64,000 nt of DNA, from contig CAIQIQ010000145.1 of assembly GCA_903871935.1 (NCBI GenBank), forward strand, positions 18,518 to 82,517, given 5' to 3'. A program made the position numbers and the translations under genes. This stretch comes from an uncultured Phycisphaerales bacterium (GTDB lineage: Bacteria; Planctomycetota; Phycisphaerae; Tepidisphaerales; Tepidisphaeraceae). A model generated the notes under the pieces. It made no database searches and was not told where the DNA came from. It saw only the letters and a list, made by a program, of their open reading frames with translations. Below, in pieces: positions 52,302 through 61,252 of the stretch; position 1 is the stretch's first letter; each line of letters opens with the position of its first letter.

Positions 52302-53417
52302 ATGGCGACGATTGCTACGACTAATCTGTGGGGCGGTCCGGCGAAGGCTGACGCGGACGCCAAGCCGAAGTTGCGTGTGGCGCTGATCGGGTGCGGCGGC
52401 ATCTCGGGCGTTCATATCGACGGATGGAAGAGGCTGAACCCGGCCGCGAAGATTGTGGCGTGTGCTGATCCCATTGAAGCCCGCCGGCATCAGCGCGGCG
52501 ATGAATTGGGACTGGCCAAGGAAGTGCGATTCCCCTACCTGAAAGATCTGCTTAAAAGCGGAGTGGAGTTTGATGCGGTTGATATCTGCGCCAACAACGC
52601 CGCGCATTGCCCGGTGACGGTTGAAGCGCTAAACGCCCGCAAGCATGTCATGGTGGAGAAGCCCATGGCCTGCACACCGGCGGAAGTCAGGAAGATGATC
52701 GCGGCCCGCAACCGGGCGAAGAACAATATCCTCATGTGCGCCCAGAGCGCCCGGTTCCAGAACAACTCGCTGCACCTGGCGGAATACTTAAAGAAGGGAG
52801 TGCTTGGCGAAGTGTATTACTGCCGCGCCCAGTTCCTCCGCCGGCGGTACCTCCCCACCCGCATCGGCTTCATCGACCGGCGGATCTCCGGCGGCGGGCC
52901 GTGCATCGACGTCGGCGTGCATATGCTGGATCTGGCCCTGCTCTTGATGGGTCTTCCCGAACCGGTAACCGTCAGCGCCATCACTCCGCAGAAGTTGGCA
53001 AAACGGAATGACATTCGCGGCTGGTGGGGCGAATGGGATCGCAAGAAGATCACGGTTGAGGACTTCGCAGTCGGTTTTGTGCGGTTCAAGAACGGGTCGG
53101 CTTTGACCCTGGAATGCTCCTGGCTGGCGAATATCAAGGAGCAGGAGACCCAGAAGATCACGCTGATGGGCACCGAGGCCGGCGCGGAATGGCCGGAACT
53201 GACGATCCATGGCGAGCGGGCCGGCTCGACGACCGACACGCACCTGAAGTATCCCGATGATCAACTGGGCGGGCATCAACGTGAGATTGCGTTCTATGCC
53301 GATGCGATCATGAACAATAAGCCCTCGCCGGTGCCGGCCGAGCAGAGCTTGAATGTGATCCGCATCCTGGATGGGTTGTATCGCAGCCACGCGGCAGGCA
53401 AGGAAGTGCGGGTGTAG
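52302..53417 (+). CDS. Gfo/Idh/MocA family oxidoreductase
   Basis: 371 residues. Rossmann motif GCGGISGVHIDGW, then VEKPMACTPAEVRKMI with the catalytic Lys of the EKP motif. The C-terminal domain has GGGPCIDVGVHMLDLALLLMG, in which Asp and His match the DxxxH pattern of the family. An N-terminal TTNLWGG segment precedes the fold and is not a Tat signal. AGGAGTTTTGCATC precedes the ATG. Acts on a sugar or inositol-like substrate with NAD(P); which one is unknown. It differs strongly from the family member at 25184-26212. Confidence 0.9.
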   Translation: MATIATTNLWGGPAKADADAKPKLRVALIGCGGISGVHIDGWKRLNPAAKIVACADPIEARRHQRGDELGLAKEVRFPYLKDLLKSGVEFDAVDICANNAAHCPVTVEALNARKHVMVEKPMACTPAEVRKMIAARNRAKNNILMCAQSARFQNNSLHLAEYLKKGVLGEVYYCRAQFLRRRYLPTRIGFIDRRISGGGPCIDVGVHMLDLALLLMGLPEPVTVSAITPQKLAKRNDIRGWWGEWDRKKITVEDFAVGFVRFKNGSALTLECSWLANIKEQETQKITLMGTEAGAEWPELTIHGERAGSTTDTHLKYPDDQLGGHQREIAFYADAIMNNKPSPVPAEQSLNVIRILDGLYRSHAAGKEVRV

Positions 53418-53442
53418 CCAGCCGCAGCAGTTGAGCAAAACA

Positions 53443-53483
53443 AGACAGCCGCAGACCGGGAAGTCCGATCTGCGGCTGTCTTC
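53443..53483. terminator. Bidirectional terminator between the oxidoreductase and pgk genes
   Basis: A 14-bp perfect stem: 53443-53456 (AAGACAGCCGCAGA) with 53470-53483 (TCTGCGGCTGTCTT), loop of 13 bases. It lies between convergent stops 26 bases (plus gene) and 22 bases (pgk) away. Confidence 0.88.
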
Positions 53484-53504
53484 TATCTGGCGGTTCCACC
53501 ACTC

Positions 53505-54689
53505 CTAATCGAGGATGTCGATCGTAGCGAAGTGGCCGTTTTCAAGGAATTCGAGGCTGGCGCCGCCGCCGGTGGAGACGTGGCTGACCTTATCGGAGAG
53601 GCCGGCCTCTTCGATGGCCGCGGCCGAGTCGCCGCCGCCGATCACGGTGACAGCGCCGTTCTTCTGCGTAGCATCGACGACCGCCTGGGCGACGGCGTTG
53701 GTGCCGTTGGCGAACTGGGGCTTCTCGAAGACGCCCATGGGGCCGTTCCAGATCACGGTCTTGGCCTTGGCGATCTGGGCCTTGTACAGTTCAACGGTCT
53801 TGGGGCCGATATCGAAACCGCTCTTGTCGGCCGGGATATTGCCACCTTCGGCGATGCTGGTCGCGGTCGAGTCAAAGCCGTCGGCGATGACGGTATCAAC
53901 CGGAAGCATGAGTTTGCCGCCGGCTTTGGCGAGGAGCTGCTTCGCGAGTTCGACCTTGTCGGGCTCAACCAGGCTCTTGCCGACGCCCTTGCCCTGGGCA
54001 AGGAAGAAGGTGTAGGCCATGGCGCCGCCGATCAGGAGCATGTCGGCCTTGCCGAGGAGCTGCTCGATCACGTTGATCTTATCCGAGACCTTGGCGCCGC
54101 CGAGGATGGCGACGAAGGGGCGCTTGGGGGCGGTGACGGCTTCGCCGAGGAACTTGAGTTCCTTCTGGATCAAGAAGCCGATCACGCGGGGCTTGCCCTG
54201 CATGTGCTGTGGCGCGCCGAACGTCGAGGCATGTTCGCGATGGGCGGTGCCGAAAGCATCGTTGACATACACATCGCCGAGCTTGGCAAGCTGCGCGGCG
54301 AAGTTTGGGTCGTTCTTCTCTTCTTCCTTGTGGAAGCGGACGTTTTCCAGCACGAGCACATCGCCATTCTTCATGGCAGCAACCTGCTTCTCGACCTCGG
54401 GGCCGATGCAGTCGTTGGCCATGGCAACGGGCTTGTTCAGCAGCTTGGAGAGGTGGTCGGCACAGGGCTTCAGCGAGAATTTGGGTTCCGGGCCGGCCTT
54501 GGGGCGGCCGAGGTGGCTCATCAGCACCAGCTTGCCACCGCGATCGATGACGCTCTTGATCGTGGGCAACGCCTGGACGATACGGCGATCATCGGTGATC
54601 CTGCCGCCATCGAGGGGCACATTGAAATCCACCCGCATGATGACGCGCTTGCCGGTTACATCCACATCCGCAACGGTTTTCTTTGCCAT
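53505..54689 (-). CDS. pgk: Phosphoglycerate kinase
   Basis: 394 residues, full length. Glycolytic enzyme transferring phosphate from 1,3-bisphosphoglycerate to ADP. Motifs: RVDFNVPLDGGRITDDRRI and SHLGRPKAGPEPKFSL at the phosphoglycerate site, VLVLENVRFHKEE, VNDAFGTAHREHAS, AILGGAKVSDKI, and the nucleotide-binding WNGPMGVFEKPQF and GGGDSAAA. The ATG at 54689 has AAGGAGATAATC upstream and is preferred to one six codons earlier. gap is not adjacent. Confidence 0.97.
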   Translation of the reverse strand: MAKKTVADVDVTGKRVIMRVDFNVPLDGGRITDDRRIVQALPTIKSVIDRGGKLVLMSHLGRPKAGPEPKFSLKPCADHLSKLLNKPVAMANDCIGPEVEKQVAAMKNGDVLVLENVRFHKEEEKNDPNFAAQLAKLGDVYVNDAFGTAHREHASTFGAPQHMQGKPRVIGFLIQKELKFLGEAVTAPKRPFVAILGGAKVSDKINVIEQLLGKADMLLIGGAMAYTFFLAQGKGVGKSLVEPDKVELAKQLLAKAGGKLMLPVDTVIADGFDSTATSIAEGGNIPADKSGFDIGPKTVELYKAQIAKAKTVIWNGPMGVFEKPQFANGTNAVAQAVVDATQKNGAVTVIGGGDSAAAIEEAGLSDKVSHVSTGGGASLEFLENGHFATIDILD

Positions 54690-54740
54690 GATTATCTCCT
54701 TCGCCAAGGCAGCAATTGTTACCTAAACTATGTGTTGAGG

Positions 54741-54768
54741 ATGCTACGAGAGCGGTTAGATTAGTCAA
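54741..54768 (-). promoter_or_regulatory. Candidate sigma70-type promoter of pgk
   Basis: On the minus strand TTGACT (complement of 54763-54768) and TAGCAT (complement of 54741-54746) are separated by 16 bp, about 50 bp upstream of the pgk start. The -35 is close to consensus and the -10 is weak. Confidence 0.45.
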
Positions 54769-54802
54769 GACAAACCTATCACTCGCGAGGAGACGAAACA
54801 CC

Positions 54803-55936
54803 ATGCTCCCGAAACTTATGCTATGCGCGATCCTAAGCGGCATACCTGCATCCCTGCCGGGGCAGGAGGGGCCAAAGCCCGCGACAATGCCAGCGGCGCC
54901 TGCGGGGAAGGCGGCGGGGACGAACGATCCTTTTGTTACACATGAGGCTGGTGAGCCGACGGAGCGGATCAAGGCGGATGACCTGCTGCGATTGACGGTC
55001 GTTGATGACATGCTGGTGGCGGAGACAACGCTACAACCCGGTGGTCCGCAGTTGCTGGCGGTGGATGGCGTGGCAGTACCGGTCAGTGCTTCGATCATGC
55101 ACCGCAGTCGCGAGCGGGAGAATCGCTATGTGGCCGACGTGATCGACATGAGCGTGGTGCAGCACGATGGCGATCGGGTGGTGACAACGTCACTCAAGAC
55201 GACACCAGGACGTATAAACTTCGCCCGCAGCATTGAAACGCCCAACGGCGAATACATGATCCAGTTCCTACAGAATCCCCGCACGGTGGCTGATCCGGCC
55301 ACAGCGAGCCTTTTCGTACAGGATTTGCGCGACCCGGGAACGAAAGTGACGCTGGTCTGCGAGAGCTTCACGGCCTTTGCACGCTCGCACCCGGCCGAGT
55401 TGACGCAAAATGTCAGGCCGATGCTTGAGGCGTTTGGCCCACAGCCGCATCTCTTTGCGGTCAACGATGACCTGGGGGCAGTGGTGTTCCCGGAAGCGTA
55501 TCGGGCGGATAGCACAACGCGCCAGCGGATTGCTGCGCTGGTGAAGCAATTGGGAGATGAAAGCTTTGCCCGACGGAAACAGGCCGGGGATGAATTGGAG
55601 AAACTGGGGACACAGGCTGCGACCGAACTGGCGCTGGTGGACCGCGCGAAGCTCGACCCAGAGCAGTTGGCCCGCGTCGATGCGATACTGACCAGGACGC
55701 GGCCGGCGTTTGCGGTGCAGACAACCAAGCTGCGATCAGACGTTGGTTTTCTTCTCGATTGCATGATGTCGCAGACACCTGCGTTGCGCAAGGTGGCGCT
55801 GGAGCAGTTGCAGAAGACGACTGGTCGGACGGTTACGTTTGATGATGCAGCCGCCGAGGAGCAGCGCATACATCAGGTCTATACGCTGCGGGGACAGTTG
55901 CTGCCGGCGTCACCGGCGACGATGCCGGCAAAGTAA
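54803..55936 (+). CDS. Secreted protein of unknown function
   Basis: 377 residues. A signal peptide (LMLCAILSGIPASLPG) is followed by a Pro/Ala-rich linker and a mostly beta domain. Near residue 250, GDESFARRKQAGDELEKLGTQAATEL has the pattern often seen as a HEAT-like or recurring planctomycete segment; a second such stretch (TPALRKVALEQLQKTTG) occurs near the end. GAGGAGACGAAACACC leads into the ATG at 54803. Its role is not known. It precedes the DsbD gene by 62 bases on the same strand. Confidence 0.75.
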   Translation: MLPKLMLCAILSGIPASLPGQEGPKPATMPAAPAGKAAGTNDPFVTHEAGEPTERIKADDLLRLTVVDDMLVAETTLQPGGPQLLAVDGVAVPVSASIMHRSRERENRYVADVIDMSVVQHDGDRVVTTSLKTTPGRINFARSIETPNGEYMIQFLQNPRTVADPATASLFVQDLRDPGTKVTLVCESFTAFARSHPAELTQNVRPMLEAFGPQPHLFAVNDDLGAVVFPEAYRADSTTRQRIAALVKQLGDESFARRKQAGDELEKLGTQAATELALVDRAKLDPEQLARVDAILTRTRPAFAVQTTKLRSDVGFLLDCMMSQTPALRKVALEQLQKTTGRTVTFDDAAAEEQRIHQVYTLRGQLLPASPATMPAK

Positions 55937-55998
55937 AGCCGGTGAGGTAACCGCCCTACCGAAGCGCCATGGGCACAAATCGCGTATACCATTGCAGC

Positions 55999-57819
55999 AT
56001 GAAGTGGATTGCAGCGTTCCTCGCATTTGGTATGGCGAACTTGGCCGTAGCGGCGGCGCCGAAGGCAACCGTAGAGGCAAAGCTGAACTGGGATGCTCTG
56101 CATGCGGGGCAGCAGGCGGTGGCGGCCGTCGTCGTCCACATCCCTGAGGGATATCACGCACAGTCGGCAACTCCCAGCGATCCTAACTACAAAGCTTTCA
56201 CGGTTGCGGCCGCAGAGACGACCGCCGTAACGATGCTTGCGGCGGTGTATCCTGCCGGGCAAGATCAGGAGTATCCGGAACTCGGAAAACTCAATGTCTA
56301 CACCGGGCAGGTGATCGCGTACGTGCCACTGCTGCTGGCGAGCGATGCGCCAGTTGGGCAATTGAATCTGGGCGGCACGGTGCACCTGCAGATGTGCGAT
56401 GATCATGTGTGCTTCGCGCCGGCGACCCTCTCCTGGGTGATCGAGACCAAGGTTGTGCCGGCGAGCGAGACGGCGGCGCCGGCGAATGGGGAACTGTTCA
56501 AAGGCTTCGATCCGCGCGTGTTCGCCACCTCCGCAGGGATTGGAAGCAATGCGCCGCCGATTTCACCTGTCGTCGCGCCGGCCGGGTCGGAGATCCAGTT
56601 TTTCGGATGGACGTTTCATCTGGGCAACGGCCAGTACGCACTGGCGTTTGCGGTGGCGTTTGTCGTGGGCATCATCTTCAACCTGATGCCGTGCGTGCTG
56701 CCGGTAGTGCCGCTGAAGGCTCTGGGCTTTTACGAGGCATCTCAGCACAACCGGGCACGGTGCCTGCTGCTGGGGGTGATCTTCAGCCTCGGGCTGCTGA
56801 GCGTCTTCGCGATCCTGGCCATGCTCGTTGTCGTACAGCATCAAGCCTGGGGCCAACTCTTCTCTGAAGGCTGGTTCGTGTGGAGCATCACTGGCATCCT
56901 AGTCATCATGGCGATCGGCCAACTTGGTGCGTACTCGGTCATACTTCCCAATTCCCTCTACAGCTACGTTCCTTCACATTCCTCGTTGTTAGGCAACTAT
57001 CTCTTCGGCGGCTTCACGGCGATTCTCTCCACCCCGTGCACGGCGCCAATGTTTGTGGGTCTGTTGGCCTGGGCAGGCATTCAACCGGTATGGGTCGGTG
57101 TTCTGCTCATCACGAACGTCGGCTTGGGAATGGCGTTTCCTTACCTGCTCCTGGCCGCTTATCCGGAACTGGCACGAAAGATTCCCCGAACCGGGGCATG
57201 GTCTGAATTGCTCAAGCAGTTTATGGGGTTCCTGCTTCTGGCGGTGGCCGCGTGGTTCGCGGCGGGCCGGCTGGTCGCCGGCAACGGGTACTTCTGGATC
57301 ATCTTCGGCATTGTCGCGGTTGGGTGTGTGTTTCTTATCGGCCGTACGGCGATGCTCTCTCGCACGCCACGGGCGATCGGCATCGCATCGGGCATAGCGC
57401 TGGTACTGGCTGGCGGGGTACTGTGGTTCACGCTCAAGCTCACGGGCGCCGGCCATGAATTGATCCCATGGCAGGCATATACAGCGGAGACCTTTGCATC
57501 GGCCAGCCGTGGTGGGCAGGTGGTCATGCTCGAGTTCACGGCAAACTGGTGCGCGAACTGCAAGGAGCTGGAGTCACGCGTGTTTACTGATCCCAAGGCG
57601 GCCGAGGCGGTCCGCAGGCTGGGTGTGACTCCGATTCGTGCGGATCTGACCACGGAAGATGCGGCTGGCTGGCCAAAGCTTCAGATGATCAATGCTTCGG
57701 GCGGTATCCCCCTGACGGTCATCTACTCGGGCAAACTCGCTGAGCCCATCCAGCTTAGCAGCATCTACACGACGGCTAATCTGATTAATGCGCTGGAGAA
57801 AGCCAAGGGGAGCAAATAG
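55999..57819 (+). CDS. dsbD: Thiol:disulfide interchange protein DsbD
   Basis: 606 residues in the full three-part layout. Signal peptide, then a periplasmic alpha domain with the redox pair in MCDDHVCFAPA. The eight-helix transmembrane beta part has its Cys pair in FNLMPCVLPVV and ILSTPCTAPMF. The C-terminal thioredoxin-like gamma domain has WCANC in EFTANWCANCKELES. All six catalytic cysteines are present. DsbD carries electrons from cytoplasmic thioredoxin to the periplasm. The first good start is the ATG at 55999, with the signal peptide directly after. It could supply reductant to thiol proteins such as the sigma-fused thioredoxin domain. Confidence 0.96.
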   Translation: MKWIAAFLAFGMANLAVAAAPKATVEAKLNWDALHAGQQAVAAVVVHIPEGYHAQSATPSDPNYKAFTVAAAETTAVTMLAAVYPAGQDQEYPELGKLNVYTGQVIAYVPLLLASDAPVGQLNLGGTVHLQMCDDHVCFAPATLSWVIETKVVPASETAAPANGELFKGFDPRVFATSAGIGSNAPPISPVVAPAGSEIQFFGWTFHLGNGQYALAFAVAFVVGIIFNLMPCVLPVVPLKALGFYEASQHNRARCLLLGVIFSLGLLSVFAILAMLVVVQHQAWGQLFSEGWFVWSITGILVIMAIGQLGAYSVILPNSLYSYVPSHSSLLGNYLFGGFTAILSTPCTAPMFVGLLAWAGIQPVWVGVLLITNVGLGMAFPYLLLAAYPELARKIPRTGAWSELLKQFMGFLLLAVAAWFAAGRLVAGNGYFWIIFGIVAVGCVFLIGRTAMLSRTPRAIGIASGIALVLAGGVLWFTLKLTGAGHELIPWQAYTAETFASASRGGQVVMLEFTANWCANCKELESRVFTDPKAAEAVRRLGVTPIRADLTTEDAAGWPKLQMINASGGIPLTVIYSGKLAEPIQLSSIYTTANLINALEKAKGSK

Positions 57820-57851
57820 CACTACGGACCCGCCGACTCCTTCACGATCGT

Positions 57852-59003
57852 GTGACAAATGACGCCTCTCCCGATACCTTTACGCGCACACTGATCATGG
57901 CCGACCCATCGCACTGTGTTGTACGCGAACTGCCGTGGTCCCCAGGGGGGAAGGAGATCCCCTTTCTGGCCGGGCCAGGTGCTTTGGCACGCGTTCAGTT
58001 TTATCTCGCGCCACTACAGCCGGACCGATTGATTCTCGTTGCCGACCCAGCGGTACAACGTTTGATCCCCGACCTGCCCTTTCCCGCGACGATCCTTTCG
58101 CCGCCTGAGTGCGAGGCGAAGAAATGTCTCATGTGGCTCGATCAGGCGGCGGCTCGAATCCTGGAGGATGGTGCAACCCGGCGCTGCGTCGTTATCTCCT
58201 TTGGCGGCGGGTTGGCGTGCAACATGGCCGGCATGCTCGCGGCAACGCTTTTTCGCGGCGTTGGGCTGATCCATCTGCCAACCACACTGCTGGCGATGCA
58301 CGATACGGTGACCTCGCTGAAGCAGGCGGTGAATGTGGGTGGACATAAGAATATGCTCGGCGTTTACCACGCCCCGCATGCGATCATCTGCGATACGGAT
58401 CTCTTGCGCACGTTGCCGGCGGCTCATGTGCAGGGAGCACTGATTGAGATTATCAAGAATGGCCTGATCCTGGGCGAACCTTTTGTACACAAAGTCAGTG
58501 GGCTGTGCATGCGGCCGGCTGAGAGGTACCTCGACATCGTTGAAGCCGGCGTCGCTGCCAAACAGTCGCTGATGGCCGACGATCCCTACGAAAAGAGCAG
58601 CGCGATCGTCTTCGAGTATGGCCACACGGTCGGCCATGCGATTGAAGCAACGTGCCGGGGTTCGCTGAACCATGGCCAATGCATCTACTGGGGCATGCTG
58701 GTCGCCGGCAGAATTGCGCGGCAGCTTGGCCTGATGCCAGCGATAGTACATGTGAAGCACGATGCGCTGCTGCAGTTGGCCGGCCCCGTCTCCATGCCGT
58801 CAACACCGATGAACACAGCCGACGTACTGGGCGCGGTCATGTTCGACAACAAACGCGGCCATCTTCCGGCCAAGGCAGATCACGTCGCCATGGTCCTGCT
58901 GCACGACATCGGCAAGCCTGTCTGCACCAGTTCTCTTCCACTGGTTCATATTCCCCTTCCGTTGCTCACCGATGCTCTGCGGACACTTCCATTTGTAACG
59001 TAA
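57852..59003 (+). CDS. Sugar-phosphate cyclase resembling 2-deoxy-scyllo-inosose synthase
   Basis: 383 residues of the dehydroquinate-synthase fold. NAD site GGGLACNMAG (118-127) has Asn124 where DHQS has Asp. The motif at 151-161, DTVTSLKQAVN, matches 2-deoxy-scyllo-inosose synthase (S-x-K-Q-A-V-N) and not DHQS (SVGGKTAVN) or valiolone synthases (VSVKTGVN), as I recall them. Zinc ligands Glu199, His258 (EYGHTVGHAIE) and His274 (HGQC) are kept; DNKRG (332-336) and GKP near the end are also shared. DOIS makes the ring of 2-deoxystreptamine from glucose 6-phosphate. No aminotransferase is adjacent. The start is GTG at 57852 or ATG at 57897; neither has a good ribosome site. Confidence 0.8.
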   Translation: MTNDASPDTFTRTLIMADPSHCVVRELPWSPGGKEIPFLAGPGALARVQFYLAPLQPDRLILVADPAVQRLIPDLPFPATILSPPECEAKKCLMWLDQAAARILEDGATRRCVVISFGGGLACNMAGMLAATLFRGVGLIHLPTTLLAMHDTVTSLKQAVNVGGHKNMLGVYHAPHAIICDTDLLRTLPAAHVQGALIEIIKNGLILGEPFVHKVSGLCMRPAERYLDIVEAGVAAKQSLMADDPYEKSSAIVFEYGHTVGHAIEATCRGSLNHGQCIYWGMLVAGRIARQLGLMPAIVHVKHDALLQLAGPVSMPSTPMNTADVLGAVMFDNKRGHLPAKADHVAMVLLHDIGKPVCTSSLPLVHIPLPLLTDALRTLPFVT

Positions 59004-59013
59004 GGCCATCTTG

Positions 59014-59517
59014 TCAGATCTTGGGATATCGCATCAGCACTGCCTCGAACGCAACACCCGGTGCCGGCTGAAATGCTCGTCTTCCAAGCGGCTGCAAGCC
59101 GAAGCCTTGATAGAACTCTTCCAGGAAGCCCGGCTTGCAGTCGAGATACATCGGGAGTTGCCCCGTCGAGTAAGTTTTCGCCAGCACCTGCGTCACAATG
59201 CTCGCGCCGGTTCCCTGACCAGAGCGGCGAGCAGCGAGGGTCGCCATCCATAGTGCCTGCGGATGCGGGCAGAGGTAGTGCCAGTACTGTGGCACTCCGC
59301 GGACCAACGAGACGATCCCCACCAGGCTCTCGCCATGGAACAAGCCGTAGTTCTCACCGCGGCCATGTCTCGTGGCATAGACCTCGCGGGGCAGCACGTT
59401 GGCCCATTGGTGGATTCCCTTCGCAGCCAGCCACGCACAGGTATCCAGCAGGCACTGGTAACCTATGTCAAGTTCCTCAGGCGCAAGTTGGCGGAAGATC
59501 GGTACAGCGTCACTCAT
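59014..59517 (-). CDS. GNAT family N-acetyltransferase
   Basis: 167 residues. The acetyl-CoA-binding motif is in LAARRSGQGTGASIV, matching (R/Q)-x-x-G-x-G/A. The C-terminal YLDCKPGFLEEFYQGFGLQPLGRR is the usual beta5-alpha4 region. It transfers an acetyl group to an amine of an unknown acceptor. It converges on the cyclase gene with 10 bases between stops; a role in the same pathway is only speculation. Confidence 0.88.
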   Translation of the reverse strand: MSDAVPIFRQLAPEELDIGYQCLLDTCAWLAAKGIHQWANVLPREVYATRHGRGENYGLFHGESLVGIVSLVRGVPQYWHYLCPHPQALWMATLAARRSGQGTGASIVTQVLAKTYSTGQLPMYLDCKPGFLEEFYQGFGLQPLGRRAFQPAPGVAFEAVLMRYPKI

Positions 59518-59526
59518 ATAGCCGCC

Positions 59527-60450
59527 TCACTGCACCGGCTGCGTTACCGGAACGGTTGCGCCACCGGCGTCCTCCTCGGTGAACGCCTCGCTCAATTGCG
59601 TATAGCGAGCCACCAACTCCCGGTATGCTTCCAGCTTGGCCTTCCGCTGGGCCGGCGGCGTTTTCTCAATCTCCGCCAGCGCCTCGCGCATCTGCTGCTG
59701 CAGCGGGGCAAGTTCCTTTACGATCTGCTCCTTCTGGGCAACGGCTTCTGGCGAGGTTTCGGGCAGCTTCTCCAGTGGGCGAGGCACATCTGTCGCCAAC
59801 ATCCAGATACAGATCAGACCGCCAGATACAACGACTGCCACAGTTACCTCGGCAGCGCGCAGCGATGGCCAACGATAGTAGCGGTGCGGCAATAGCAGGA
59901 AGCCGGCGATGCCGAGCACAAAACACCACACTGCGTACCGTCGCAGCGGATAGGCCAGATCCGTGGGGGCATGACGCACGCCAACGCCAGGGGCCAGATA
60001 GGTAACCTCCAGATACCCCGGATGGCCTGCGGGAGCAACTTGCACATAGGTCGGGCCGGCGCCCTGTTTCCTGGTATCGGTAAACTGCGCCAGTGGCGGG
60101 CGGTCAGGGGGAAAATAGTAGTCGTTCTCACCCAGTCCGGTATCCAGGTTCGGCAACAGCAGTTTCGAGGTGCCGGCGGTTGTCTGGGCAAGTTGCTTCG
60201 CCAAATCCTGCCAGGCCTGATCGCCGGGAATCGCCGGCAACGGCGCGGTAGAGGTCTGTGTCGTGGGCGAGGCCACGTCGGTTTGCATGCGCAGCAGGTC
60301 GGCGCGGGTCCTGGATCGAACCCGATAGAGACTCTCGGCCGGGGTGAAGCTGAGCCAGACGCCGGCGATAACTCCCGCGACCAATAGCCCTGCGCGAAGC
60401 CAGATGAAGCTCCATGCCGAAAGCGCAGACGGGTGAACCTTGCCTCGCAT
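59527..60450 (-). CDS. Membrane protein of unknown function
   Basis: 307 residues. Three membrane helices: WLRAGLLVAGVIAGVWLSF near the start, RRYAVWCFVLGIAGFLLL near residue 180 and VTVAVVVSGGLICIWML near 207. An extracytoplasmic stretch lies between the first two. The C-terminus is a charged coiled coil (KEQIVKELAPLQQQMREAL). ATG at 60450 is used; a TTG 12 codons earlier is possible. The gene lies 9 bases before the GNAT gene in the same direction. No family recognised. Confidence 0.7.
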   Translation of the reverse strand: MRGKVHPSALSAWSFIWLRAGLLVAGVIAGVWLSFTPAESLYRVRSRTRADLLRMQTDVASPTTQTSTAPLPAIPGDQAWQDLAKQLAQTTAGTSKLLLPNLDTGLGENDYYFPPDRPPLAQFTDTRKQGAGPTYVQVAPAGHPGYLEVTYLAPGVGVRHAPTDLAYPLRRYAVWCFVLGIAGFLLLPHRYYRWPSLRAAEVTVAVVVSGGLICIWMLATDVPRPLEKLPETSPEAVAQKEQIVKELAPLQQQMREALAEIEKTPPAQRKAKLEAYRELVARYTQLSEAFTEEDAGGATVPVTQPVQ

Positions 60451-60511
60451 GGCGAGGATTCTGCACAATCGGCACGGCTGATTCAAGCCTTCGGACAGGC
60501 ATCTGACGCAA

Positions 60512-61252
60512 TCAATAGGCCAATGCCGCTTGAACGGCGGCCCATGCCTCCTGAGGCCTGAGTTGGAGGATCATGTGACCACAGTTGAATTCCGTAACCT
60601 GTGTATCTGGCCGAATGCTCTGCACCACTTCCAAACTACGACGCTTTACCACCCAGTCATTGCGCGCATGAAGGTAGAGCACGGGGGCGGAGCATCGCCG
60701 CAGAGCATCCCGCGCATCGCAGTGTGCCACGAGATCAAGTCGGCTGGCCATGACACTCGCGCTGTTTGAACTGGCTTCGATTCTGACCTGCCGGAGCAGC
60801 TCGGCGGACGCCGCCGGCACAGAGAGTGCGTGGCGAACGACAAACAGCGGCCGCGGTCCGCGCCCGGCGATGGGCGCAGCAAGATGACACAGCCAGGCCG
60901 CCTTGGGCGCAGACACGAATGATGCCGCCAGCACCAGCAGCCGCATTTGCCGGCCGCGCCGGGCGGCCAGTTCTGTCGCCACTGGTCCTGAGAAGCTTTC
61001 TCCAACGATGACCAGCGGGCCTTCGCGCGGTGTCCGTTCATCAACGTACTGGACCAGTTCCTCGGCGTTGAGCACCCGGTCGCATGGATAGCCGACGGCG
61101 GCCCGGTGATAATCCGGTGGTATTGCGTTAAGGAGCGGCCCAAACAATCCCTGCGTGCCATGCAGTCCGGGCAACAGCACGATCGTTGGCGTTCCCCCTT
61201 CGCTCACGGCTTGCATCTCCTGTGCATCATCATGCACGGACGCGATACGCAT
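60512..61252 (-). CDS. Alpha/beta hydrolase
   Basis: 246 residues. Oxyanion region VLLPGLHGTQGLFGPLL, nucleophile elbow GESFSG with Ser at centre, Asp in HARNDWVVKR and His in CGHMILQ form a complete triad. Resembles small carboxylesterase/BioH-like hydrolases. The start overlaps the flavin reductase-like gene by 23 bases if the ATG at 61252 is used; an internal ATG at 61216 would remove the overlap. Cytoplasmic, substrate unknown. Confidence 0.87.
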   Translation of the reverse strand: MRIASVHDDAQEMQAVSEGGTPTIVLLPGLHGTQGLFGPLLNAIPPDYHRAAVGYPCDRVLNAEELVQYVDERTPREGPLVIVGESFSGPVATELAARRGRQMRLLVLAASFVSAPKAAWLCHLAAPIAGRGPRPLFVVRHALSVPAASAELLRQVRIEASSNSASVMASRLDLVAHCDARDALRRCSAPVLYLHARNDWVVKRRSLEVVQSIRPDTQVTEFNCGHMILQLRPQEAWAAVQAALAY

